Origin: Cladopsammia gracilis
Lineage: Eukaryota > Cnidaria > Anthozoa > Scleractinia > Dendrophylliidae
Assembly (NCBI GenBank): GCA_022457155.1
Contig: JAJGOT010000121.1
Location: 1,551,501-1,615,500, forward strand
DNA length: 64,000 bases
Direction of reading: 5' to 3'
Below, one piece after another: positions 13,901 through 27,000 of this stretch (positions within the stretch are counted from its first letter, which is position 1; each line of letters opens with the position of its first letter). Under the pieces are notes generated by a model that worked only from the letters and a program-made list of their open reading frames with translations, made no database searches and had not been told where the DNA came from. The translations under genes and the position numbers were made by a program.

Positions 13901-16900
13901 TCACCAAGCTCAATTTACTATTGTTTTGCTTTTACAAAAAAAAGTGCACTATTGTGCTAACATGAGCAAAATAATTGGAATTCCTCAGCCTTTTATTTTC
14001 TGAGAATACAACCTCCTTTGCTAGCACGGCAAGGTGAACCCCTTCAATCTTTGTTATACTAAAGATCTTTTCTGAGACGAGTTTGCTTGCCTATTACGCT
14101 ATTACGGCGTAATAACGGGAAAAAAAGAAAAGGAAATCCTATTTCAAGCATGGTATATTTATTTTAAGTGTGCTTTGGCCGTATATTTCATGTACTGTAG
14201 CATTATGAAAAGTGAAACACAAGTAACGATTCATTTGATAATTAAATGGTACAGTGTACCTCCTTAGTATTAATAAAAGTTCATAATTAAGTAAAACATC
14301 TCACCTCACCCTTGCATGACAAAAGTGTACACACTATATGAGAATCCAGCCAGTGCTGAAAGGAATTTATTGATTAGCATATATAAATAAAGAAAATGTT
14401 GATTTTGAACTCTTTTCAGTCTTAACAATTGAAGAGCTTGGTGCACTAAAGTAAGGGTTGATGTCAAATGTTAGGTTTTGTTCAGATTTGCATTTTTTTT
14501 TTTTTCATTTATGTGGCCTCCAATTTAAATGTAACACATTTCCCTTATTTGTATAATTCCTAGTATAAGCAAAATCTGATCAAAACAGAACTTTATACAT
14601 AGGCCCTTATGCACAAAACCACTCAATTCAAATATAATTATATAAAATGTCACAAAGAACTCATCATGAACAAGGATCCCTGCAAAATTATTTGTTACTC
14701 ACCCCACACACATAACATTAAACACTTTTAATTAATAAATACTATTTACCCAAAAAGGTATAAATATAATGCAGATAATAATAATTTAATTACTAAAGTG
14801 GCACTTTCCTACATATTTACATTCAAAGTCATAAATATATAAATATTAACAATAGAAAAGGAAAAAAATTAAATTATATTAAATCTACAGTGTATTAAGT
14901 TACAATCTACATGAAAGATAAAATATTATAAATTAAATCTTGGTAATTTATGCAATAACAGAAAAAAAATAAATGTAAAAACTAACATTGGTATGCCTGT
15001 CCAAGCAAGTAAGTTTAAGTGTTTATATTGTCTAGAATGCACACAAATGTACAAAAAGACATGTAGTTCCAGTGGAAGAACATTCCACAGATTTGGAGCA
15101 GCCATCACAAAATAATATGTTCTGTCCCCTAGTTATCACTGTTAGATCAAAACAATATAATGCACTAAGATAGCCTGGGGCTAATCCATGGATGGCTTTA
15201 AAAGTAAATATTAAGGTTACAGTGTACCTTCGGGGGTGTCTCCAGTATAACAGCTCTAGCGTCTTAAGTTTACACTTAATATACCTAAACCCACATATCA
15301 AATTAAAGCTTATAGAGCTGGCTATGTAAATATGGAAACCATTTGGTAATAAAATGAATTGTCGAATTTTTTACGACGTCTAAATCGAACGTCCGAATCA
15401 GCTTTAAAACGCTATAACTCAAAGCGATTATTATATTTTGCTAATTTGATTTGTTCTCGGATTTCCGGACACGAAGCGCTAAAAAAACGTGTCGGCGATT
15501 TCCCATATTCAATTGCAGTGAAAAGTACAGAATATTTTCGAAAAGGGGAGAAAAAAAATTGGGATGATCGCACGGAAATGGCTCTTGACGAAAAAGTTTT
15601 CGGAATTAAGAAATTCACCGACACGTTTTTGTTGATTATATGTTAGCCTAGCTTCTGTCCAAATTTAAGGAAAATCGAACAAATTCCCTTTGAGTTGTAG
15701 CTTTTTAAAGTGTCCCCAACAAGCGAAAAATTAACTTTGAGAAAACGGCGCTTAAATAAACATATCGCTTAATAAACAAACTCCGCCCACAAAAGTTATA
15801 CCGTCATTTCTCCGTCAATTTTCACTATTTTTCGATAATTTTTTTTTTTTTGGATGAAAGTTCATCCTGTAAACTTTATTTTAACGCCAAAAAAAAATTT
15901 CAATAAATTTTCGATCCGAAGGTACACTGTAACCTTAATAGAACCTAAAAAGCAAAGGTCTGTTTCAATTTTTTCTTGCATATTGGAAAAACCAATAAAA
16001 ACTGGTCATTGTTTGTTCTCTCTTCAAGAGTTCACTTGTTCTTTATCTTGGTGTTCTACAAGTATTTCAAGTGTGCAAAAAGTGTGTTAAGGTGGCTCCC
16101 AACAGTTTCCAGCACTTTTTAAGACTTGGAATTTGATGGGTCATTATAACCACTCTTTATAGTTGATGCTACAATCATGATATCAAACGAATGCCCAATG
16201 ATTGGTGAACACGTTGTTATCATTTTTGTGACACAATATGTTACTATAGGAACAGTATAACGTGCTAAAAACATCCTTAATTTTAGCTTTAAGTGTTAAT
16301 AACTCAAAAATGACTCGGTGAACCCCATTTTTTATTGTCGAAATTTGATCAGTAGGATAAGGTGCAACTTTTGGCAAAGTTTTAAAAAAAACTAATTCTG
16401 TAAGTAGGGTTCAGAGCCACCTTAAATTTTCGAAAATAACATATTGTGTCACAAAAATGTTAACAACGTGTTCACCAATCATTGGGCATTCATTTGATAT
16501 CATGATTGAAGCACCAACTGATAAAGAGTGGTTATAATGACCCATCAAAATCTAAGTCTTGGAAAGTGCTGGAAACTGTTGGGAACCACCTTAACACAGT
16601 TTTGATCCAACAACATTAAAATCATATGACACAGCATCTTTAAGTTTTTGGGCTAAATGTTATACCATACATGTATGTTTGACCGTATGCTGAAATTATA
16701 TGTATTGTGCTCAAATATTCTTTTTTGTAAGTAGAAAAATGACAAAATTATTTTGATTCTGAGTTTGTGCAGTTACACACCAGTCCCTACCAATATGAAA
16801 TCTGGCAGTGTATCTGGAAGTCAGAAGTTATCACATACACTGCATACACTTGTTAATAACTTACCAAGTATTGCCATGAGGCCAATAAAACGCATGGAGT

Positions 16901-18042
16901 CTCTGAAGAACTTAAAACCCACAGGTTTTGGACTGAGAATAGAACGAATTAAACCACCCTTTGTGGTAGAAAATCCTGCAAAAGAGCAACAAAATGTGAC
17001 TTGTTTACAATGAAATTACTATACGCAGTTTAATGTTAGTTTAGCAGAGTTAACGTCATGGAGAATCAGTAATCTCCCTTAGGTCAGTGGTATCTGGCAT
17101 GTGCGCATGTGCTAGGATTCTATGTGCTTTCAGAGTCAAGCTTGTTTAGCATGGCATTTTTTTTGGCATTTTGTGGTGGGCATTCTTTGATGTCCTGTGC
17201 ATTTTTAGGCCTCAGCGTTTCCCCCTCTCATCGCTGCTATGTCAGTGTAATGGGTGCCTGTTTCCCTGGCATGGGGGCTCACGGCTGGGTTGCCAGGATT
17301 TGCCAGCCATGGGGGTAGTTCTTCATAAAGGAGAAAAGTCAAAAGTGGAAGCTCCTAGATGTCCCAGGCATCCAACCTCCACTTGGTGAGGTGGTTGTTA
17401 ATAGTATTATAAGTATTTGGATGCAAAGAAGCATCAATCAAGATTCAGAATTCCCTTGTTATTAAATAATAATAATATTGATGTTGTAGATTAAAATTTT
17501 CAAACCAGTTTGATTCCTATTCTCCTTTGTCTTAGATTTTGATTAATTCTGAGACAAAAGAAAATAGATTTTTTAAAACTAATTGAAACTGCCTTTTCTT
17601 AAATTTAAAATTCTTATTTAAAACCCCAAACATTTAAGTATTTACAGATTTACAGATTTAAATTCACAGATAATCAGCAAATTTTAACATGTAGTAAAAC
17701 ATGTAGTAATTTGAGACAATAATATTACAGTATAATTATTTACATGAGATAAATATGTAAAAAAAAAACCCAATATTTTCTAACATAGGACAGTTTATGA
17801 TCAGCTGACAAATGCATCAGCCTACCAGTTCTAATGACCACTGCAAGGACCCTAGCATCGCCATAATAACGGGTTTGTATTACTTTTGTGCCACTAAACA
17901 GAGTGTGTCTCTTGTGTCTTTCAGGATTATATGGTTTTTCTCGTTGTTCTGCAGGATACCTTGATGATCTCTTGGTGTGTGGTAAAGGAGTTTTGGTGAC
18001 TGGAACACTTTCACCTACAAAAAAAAAAATAAAAATAAAAAA

Positions 18043-18080
<38 letters not shown>

Positions 18081-21000
18081 ATGCCCCACGGAGCCTCAGT
18101 GTCACGCTCCTTTAACTGTGTTTTATATTTTGTATTATTGTAAAACTTTCTTTTCTAACATAATTTTTGTTGAGTGATTTTAACTTGAGCTGTGGTCTCT
18201 AGATCTGAAGACTGGGCACAAGTCCCTCATATATGTTGTAATCATAATTAATTTATTATTGTTACTGTGAGATAATAAGAGGGGAAAATTGATACGGCCA
18301 GATTTATCACATCAACATAAAAATACTCATATGGTTATTACCTGTTAACATACTTTCATTGACAATACAGTTACCGCTGATAAGAACAGCATCACAGTGA
18401 ATCATGGCTCCTTTTGAAGGAATCACCAGTACATCTCCAGGAACAAGATCTTCAGATGATATATCCACTTGAACTTTGCAAATCACAAAATCATACAAGT
18501 CATGTATTATCCATATCAGAAGAATTTTAGCACTCTAGCACAAGTCACCTAAGATTTATATAATTTTGCAATAATTTCCACTACATGTACAGTACTTGTG
18601 CAATCACTAATGGAGAATGGTTTACTTTCCCTTCTGCTATGCATTAACACCATCCCAGACAAAGCCAGCACATGTACAAGAGGCTGAAGCTGTAAAGTGC
18701 TCCCGAATGTAAAGCCACTTGTGACGGGATTACAATACATGACAGGATAGGCACATGTTACGGCATTACCATGCGTGATAGGAAATTAGGCACATGTGAC
18801 AGGATCACCATTCATGATAGGATAGGCACATGTGACAGGATTACCATGCATGATTAGACAGGCACATGTGACAGGATTACCATGCTTGATAGGATAGGCA
18901 CATGTGACAGGATTACCATGCATGATAGGATAGGCATATGTGACAGGATTACCATGCATGATAGGATAGGCATATGTGACAGGATTACCATGCATGATAG
19001 GATAGGCGTATGTGACAGGATTACCATGCATGATAGGATAGGCGTATGTGACAGGATTACCATGCATGATAGGATAGGCGTATGTGACAGGATTACCATG
19101 CATGATAGGATAGGCATATGTGACAGGATTACCATGCATGATAGGATAGGCGTATGTGACAGGATTACCATGCATGATAGGATAGGCACATGTGACAGGA
19201 TCACCATGCATGATAGGATAGGCATATGTGACAGGATTACCATGAGTGATAGGATAGGCACATGTGACAGGATTACCATGCATGATAGGATAGGCACATG
19301 TGACAGGATCACCATGCATGATAGGATAGGCATATGTGACAGGATTACCATGAGTGATAGGATAGGCATATGTGACAGGATTACCATGCATGATAGGATC
19401 TGTGACAGGATTACCATGCATGATAGGATAGGCACATGTGACAGGATTACCATGCATGATAGGATAGGCACATGTGACAGGATTACCATGCATGATAGGA
19501 TAGGCACATGTGACAGGATTACCATGCATGATAGGATAGGCACATGTGACAGGATTACCATGATGATAGGATAGGCACATGTGTGACAGTATTACCATAC
19601 ATGACAGGATAGGCACATGTGACAGGATTACCATGCTTGATAGGATAGGCACATGTGACAGGATTACCATGCATGATAGGATAGGCACATGTGACAGGAT
19701 TACCATGCATGATAGGATAGGCACATGTGACAGGATTACCATGCATGATAGGATAGGCACATGTGACAGGATTACCATGCATGATAGGATAGGCACATGT
19801 GACAGGATTACCATGTGATAGGATAGGCATATGACAGGATTACCATGCATGATAGGATAGGCACATGTGACAGGATTACCATGCATGATAGGATAGGCAC
19901 ATGTGACAGGATTACCATGCATGATAGGATAGGCATATGTGACAGGATTACCATGCATGATAGGATAGGCATATGTGACAGGATTACCATGCATGATAGG
20001 ATAGGCATGTGACAGGATTACCATGCATGATAGGATAGGCACATGTGACAGGATTACCATGTATGATAGGATAGGCATGACAGGATTACCATGCATGATA
20101 GGATAGGCACATGTGACAGGATTACCATGCATGATAGGATAGGCACATGTGACAGGATTACCATGTGTGATAGGAAGGCATATGTGACCGGATTACCAAG
20201 CATGATAGGATAGTAGCACATGTGACAGGATTACCATGCATGATAGGATAGGCACATGTGACAGGATTACCATGAGTGATAGGATAGGCATATGTGACAG
20301 GATTACCATGCATGATAGGATAGGCACATGTGACAGGATTACCATGAGTGATAGGATAGGCACATGTGACAGGATTACCATGAGTGATAGGATAGGCATA
20401 TGTGACAGGATTACCATGCTTGATAGGATAGGCACATGTGACAGGACTACCATGCGTGATAGGATAGGCACATGTGACAGGATTACCATGCATGATAGGA
20501 TAGGCACATGTGACAGGATTACCATGCATGATAGGATAGGCATATGTGACAGGATTACCATGCATGATAGGATAGGCATATGTGACAGGATTACCATGCA
20601 TGATAGGATAGGTATATGTGACAGGATTACCATGCATGATAGGATAGGCACATGTGACAGGATTACCATGAGTGATAGGATAGGCACATGTGACAGGATT
20701 ACCATGCATGATAGGATAGGCACATGTGACAGGACTACCATGCGTGATAGGATAGGCACATGTGACAGGATTACCATGCATGATAGGATAGGCACATGTG
20801 ACAGGATTACCATGCATGATAGGATAGGCAGATGTGACAGGATTACCATGAGTGATAGGATAGGCACATGTGACAGGATTACCATGCATGATAGGATAGG
20901 CACATGTGACAGGATTACCATGCATGATAGGATAGGCACATGTGACAGGATTACCATGGGTGATAGGATAGGCACATGTGACAGGATTACCATGAGTGAT

Positions 21001-24000
21001 AGGATAGGCACATGTGACAGGATTACCATGCATGACAGGATAGGCACATGTGACAGGATTACCATGAGTGATAGGATAGGCATATGTGACAGGATTACCA
21101 TGCATGATAGGATAGGCATATATGACAGGATTACCAGGCATGATAGGATAGGCATATGTGACAGGATTACCATGCATGATAGGATAGGCATTTGTGACAG
21201 GATTACCATGCTTGATAGGATAGGCATATGTGACAGGATTACCATGCATGATAGGATAGGCACATGTGACAGGATTACCATGCATGATAGGATAGGCACA
21301 TGTGACAGGATTACCATGCATGATAGGATAGGCACATGTGACAGGATTACCATGAGTGATAGGATAGGCATATGTGACAGGATTACCATGCATGATAGGA
21401 TAGGCACATGTGACAGGATTACCATGCATGATAGGATAGGCACATGTGACAGGATTACCATGCATGATAGGATAGGCACATGTGACAGGATTACCATGCA
21501 TGATAGGATAGGCACATGTGACAGGATTACCATGCATGATAGGATAGGCACATGTGACAGGATTACCATGCATGATAGGATAGGCACATGTGACAGGATT
21601 ACCATGAGTGATAGGATAGGCACATGTGACAGGATTACCATGAGTGATAGGATAGGTATATGTGACAGGATTACCATGCATGATAGGATAGGCACATGTG
21701 ACAGGATTACCATGAGTGATAGGATAGGCATATGTGACAGGATTACCATGAGTGATAGGATAGGCGTATGTGACAGGATTACCATGCATGATAGGATAGG
21801 CACATGTGACAGGATTACCATGCATGATAGGATAGGCACATGTGACAGGATTACCATGCATGATAGGATAGGCACATGTGACAGGATTACCATGCTTGAT
21901 AGGATAGGCAGATGTGACAGGATTACCATGAGTGATAGGATAGGCACATGTGACAGGATTACCATGCATGATAGGATAGGCACATGTGACAGGATTACCA
22001 TGCATGATAGGATAGGCACATGTGACAGGATTACCATGCATGATAGGATAGGCACATGTGACAGGATTACCATGCTTGATAGGATAGGCAGATGTGACAG
22101 GATTACCATGAGTGATAGGATAGGCACATGTGACAGGATTACCATGCATGATAGGATAGGCACATGTGACAGGATTACCATGAGTGATAGGATAGGCATA
22201 TGTGACAGGATTACCATGCATGATAGGATAGGCACATGTGACAGGATTACCATGCATGATAGGATAGGCACATGTGACAGGATTACCATGCATGATAGGA
22301 TAGGTATATGTGACAGGATTACCATGCATGATAGGATAGGCACATGTGACAGGATTACCATGCATGATAGGATAGGCACATGTGACAGGATTACCATGAG
22401 TGATAGGATAGGCACATGTGACAGGATTACCATGCATGATAGGATAGGCACATGTGACAGGATCACCATGCATGATAGGATAGGCACATGTGACAGGATT
22501 ACCATGAGTGATAGGATAGGTATATGTGACAGGATTACCATGCATGATAGGATAGGCACATGTGACAGGATTACCATGAGTGATAGGATAGGCATATGTG
22601 ACAGGATTACCATGCATGATAGGATAGGCATATGTGACAGGATTACCATGAGTGATAGGATAGGCGTATGTGACAGGATTACCATGCATGATAGGATAGG
22701 CACATGTGACAGGATTACCACGCATGATAGGATAGGCACATGTGACAGGATTACCATGCATGATAGGATAGGCACATGTGACAGGATTACCATGCTTGAT
22801 AGGATAGGCAGATGTGACAGGATTACCATGAGTGATAGGATAGGCACATGTGACAGGATTACCATGCATGATAGGATAGGCACATGTGACAGGATTACCA
22901 TGAGTGATAGGATAGGCATATGTGACAGGATTACCATGCATGATAGGATAGGCACATGTGACAGGATTACCATGCATGATAGGATAGGCACATGTGACAG
23001 GATTACCATGCATGATAGGATAGGTATATGTGACAGGATTACCATGCATGATAGGATAGGCACATGTGACAGGATTACCATGCATGATAGGATAGGCACA
23101 TGTGACAGGATTACCATGAGTGATAGGATAGGCACATGTGACAGGATTACCATGCATGATAGGATAGGCACATGTGACAGGATCACCATGCATGATAGGA
23201 TAGGCACATGTGACAGGATTACCATGCATGATAGGATAGGCATATGTGACAGGATCACCATGCATGACAGGATAGGCACATGTGACAGGATTACCATGAG
23301 TGATAGGATAGGTATATGTGACAGGATTACCATGCATGATAGGATAGGCACATGTGACAGGATTACCATGCATGATAGGATAGGCACATGTGACAGGATT
23401 ACCATGCATGATAGGATAGGCATATGTGACAGGATTACCATGCGTGACAGAATCAATGTGGTTGACACGATAGACAAATGTGACAGGATCAACATACCGT
23501 AGGTGATAGGATTGACATGGGTGACAGGATAGACATGTGACAGCATTGCCGAGGGTGACAGGATAGTCACACGTGACAGTATAGACAAACGTGACATGGG
23601 TGACAGACAGAAATATGTGACAGGATAGACATACAATAGTATTGACGAGGGTAACATGATAGACACATGCCCCAGCATTTATTTGGTTATCAGGGGAAAA
23701 TGAACAACTGGCCATTAATTTTGCATGCTGTCTGTGGGTGACAGAACTGATATAAGTGACAAGGGTGGAATTGTTACAGATCACAAATAAGTTAAAGTGC
23801 ATGTTTTGTAGACAATGTTTCTCAGGATAGCAATTCGATCTACATGTACATGTTTGACCATTTATTAGATCTACATTGTGTTCTTTAAAACACATTTCTG
23901 TGCAATCTATTACCAGTGAAACCCAACGTCAGAAAATATATTTACAAATAAAAGAAACTAACCAGCATTATTCCGCAGTACAGTAACTCTCTCTGACACT

Positions 24001-27000
24001 GCCACCATTTCCCTTAATGTCAAAAGATGCTAAAAATATATATAATGACATTAGAGCAATATTTTCCCTCTATTTGTCTATTTCTTTTATTAATTATTAT
24101 TGCAGGACCGGCCAGTACCTTATTTCTCCACTCTATATCACTAGCAACAGAATCTTCTCCTGATTTACTACCTTAATTTTAAAGCTAGCAAATATGAGTT
24201 TGTGTATTCTAGACATACATGTAAAGCACTTATGTCCAGAAATGCACATAACTCGGACCTTGGGTACTTCATATTACACACACAATTATTTGTAATTTCC
24301 ATATGACTTCATGTTTAACAGAATTGCTTGTGTTTTGGTGAGAATTAGGTCTAGGGGACACTTCATGATGTCTATCATAAAGAGCATGAATCTCATTAGT
24401 GTGCATTTCTGGACATAACTCATGTAAAGCTGTCAACATCAGCTCATGACAACAAGACTATAAATTTTATACACATAGTAAAACATAATTATGTAAACAT
24501 GGTCTAGCATACAGTTGTAAAACAGAAAATCAGTTGTGTTGCACTTAAAATAAGAAAGAACAGTGTTACAGTTTATTTTGAAGCACACAATAAAATATTT
24601 TGAACCATAACATGTGCATACTTGTAACACTTTTAAAAGTACGAGTTTCATGCCAAGAAAGAGGCATCACCCTCAATCATTCAAACTGTTCTTGCCAGTT
24701 TTTTTTTTTTAACCTGATTTGTTTGGCTTACAAGGCAGGATGTGACTTTGGCACTTGGATCATTACTTTATTCTTGCTGCATATCAAGTCAAATATATTT
24801 AATTACTCGTGCCGGTATGGCAACAAGTCAAGGATTGGCCTGCATTTTTCTCCTTTTCCTCCGTGTTTTCGTATCTACTTTTGTGCATTACGTTAGATCT
24901 GGGTAGGAGGATACGCATACATGCACTGCGAGAAATTTTGAGCCCAAGGTACTTGGGATTCGGTGTAATCGGCGTCGTTTTGCAAGCCTGAAGGGAAACA
25001 AATTTGTATTTTATTGTTTGTTGCTGTTTACTCGTGACGGATACAGTAACAAGGTAACATTTGCCCTCTGTTTTTCTTTTTCTTTTTGTTTTCATCTGTT
25101 ATTTGTGCATCGCATTAGTTGTGGGTACAAGAATACCCACGCATGCAAGTAGAAGCAAAACTAATTTTGGTTTTATTTGCCTGTTGTTGTGTTACGTAAG
25201 TGTTCCCCGCGAGTAATGTACATTACCGGTATGAGTACAGGCTATGGGTAGCCTCTTGTTAACAATAAAGAGGCCATACAATTAGTTAATGAACAACAAT
25301 GGACAACAAACTGAGGCAGATACTGATCACATACATAACAATAAGTTTAGAGCAGTTTACTCACAGTTCGTGTCTGATATACAGTGATGACAATGGAAAT
25401 CAGAGATACAATTAAGATGGCCACAGCATAGTAGTAATAATCCTCATTTGCCCATAAGATAATGCTAAAAATCTGGAACACATAAAATGGATCCACAACC
25501 TAAAAGGGGTAACAGTCAATAACACAGGACTTTACTTAGATTTAACAGGGCTCTAATTAAAGTAACCTGTCTAAATAGATGTTCCCTGTATAAATAATTA
25601 ATTAGTATATAAACCTAATCTCAAATTCATTCTGAGCTACAGTCAACCAAATTAATTCTCTTTATGAAGGGTTTGGAGTGATGACATTTGTTATTTGTGC
25701 TGTAACAGTTTACGTGTATGTGGGGGCTCACAGGTTCATCACAGGTGAAAGGCATGGGAGTGGCTGGCCACCTGCAGGAGTTGATGTGCAAGGAAGCTAT
25801 AAAGCTATCGAGCACTGCACAAAAGTTCATGGCACTCTAAAATTATTTTGTAAATGTTGGCCATATTGAAAAAAAAATCCTAAATGTATGGGATCTTTTA
25901 TGACAAATTTTATTAACTTTTGCTGAAATGCTTGGTTAATAATATAAAAGACCCGTATGTCATTGCCAGGCATGCATAGGACTATGCAGGTCTTGCATTA
26001 ATAATTACCTCTTCAAAGAAGAGCCTTCCATATGATTTGACATCAACATCAACCACATTTGGACCATACTGCTTCTGCCTAAAGTAAGAAATAATATGGC
26101 TGTCTTAAGGCTAAAGAATTAAGCAACTAAGGCATTGATTGCTATAGGACAAGATTGCAAAGTTAAAAAGAATTAAGGTAGCCTGCAAGCAAGCTATCGG
26201 GTTTGGGGTTTGGAGGAACAGGGAGGGTGTGGGAGGGAAAGGACCGAGAGCTTGCAACGATGGCTCAGGAATTTAGAATGTCTCTTGCTGAAAAAGTCTG
26301 AGGAAACTGCTGATTGGTTGAGATTTAATTTGATGATGATGCCATCATTCTTTGCGCATCATGATCAAGACAAAACAAAATGGCATTGAGTGGAGGAGAT
26401 TGTATCCATAAAGTGTGCGAGAATTTTTCTAAATATCCGAAGTTTCCTGTGGAATTGAAAGCTAAGCAAAGTCTAGCAGTTGAAGCACTACTTAAAGGTA
26501 GCGATGTCCTCGCTGTTTTGCCGACGGGCTATGTTAAAAGCTTACGTTGAAAGGAGGCAGTGATAAGCCCCCCTTAAATGACATTATGTTCATTCAGGTT
26601 GTTCACACGGGTAAGGAGTATTGCGGCAGCATATTCTCACGGCCAATCTGCATTATAATGGCATCAGATAAAGAACATGTAGCTTCATTTCATGCAGTTT
26701 TGGAAGGAACTGTGGTTGAAATGTACAGTCAAAGCACTAGAGGACCAGAACTCTTCTTTTTTCAGGTCAAATTTGTCAAATTCCTTAACCCTATTCAGCC
26801 TGGGCTTTTTGTTTAGTTCCTGAGCCTGGGGGGAGGGGGTACATTGTTCCCCCCCCCCCCTTGTAACTTCAAGAACATTAAGGCTATGATAATGAAACCT
26901 AGAGGGTACATAGTACATCCAAAACTGTCTGCTTTGCAGTATGCACAATGGAACAATGACATCATATAACGTAGTTATTAGGTAATTATTTATACAGCCG

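Noticed and set aside
17740..18105. Using the full 121-codon minus-strand frame at ATP13A exon 13
   Set aside because: Only 17826-18014 is exon; the ends of the frame are the (TAA)n tract and intron sequence, excluded by AG/GT sites.
18721..23460. CRISPR-like regular array
   Set aside because: No unique spacers; the whole unit repeats, and the DNA is eukaryotic.
18786..23895. Very long reading frames (448, 1,245 and 1,161 codons on minus; 1,088 on plus)
   Set aside because: They are translations of the 36-bp satellite, open in competing frames on both strands, inside an intron of a conserved gene. No codon preference or domain supports a protein.
26547..26816. 90-codon plus-strand frame after the helicase fragment
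   Set aside because: No recognised domain, and it is in a different frame from the helicase piece; probably chance or mobile-element debris.
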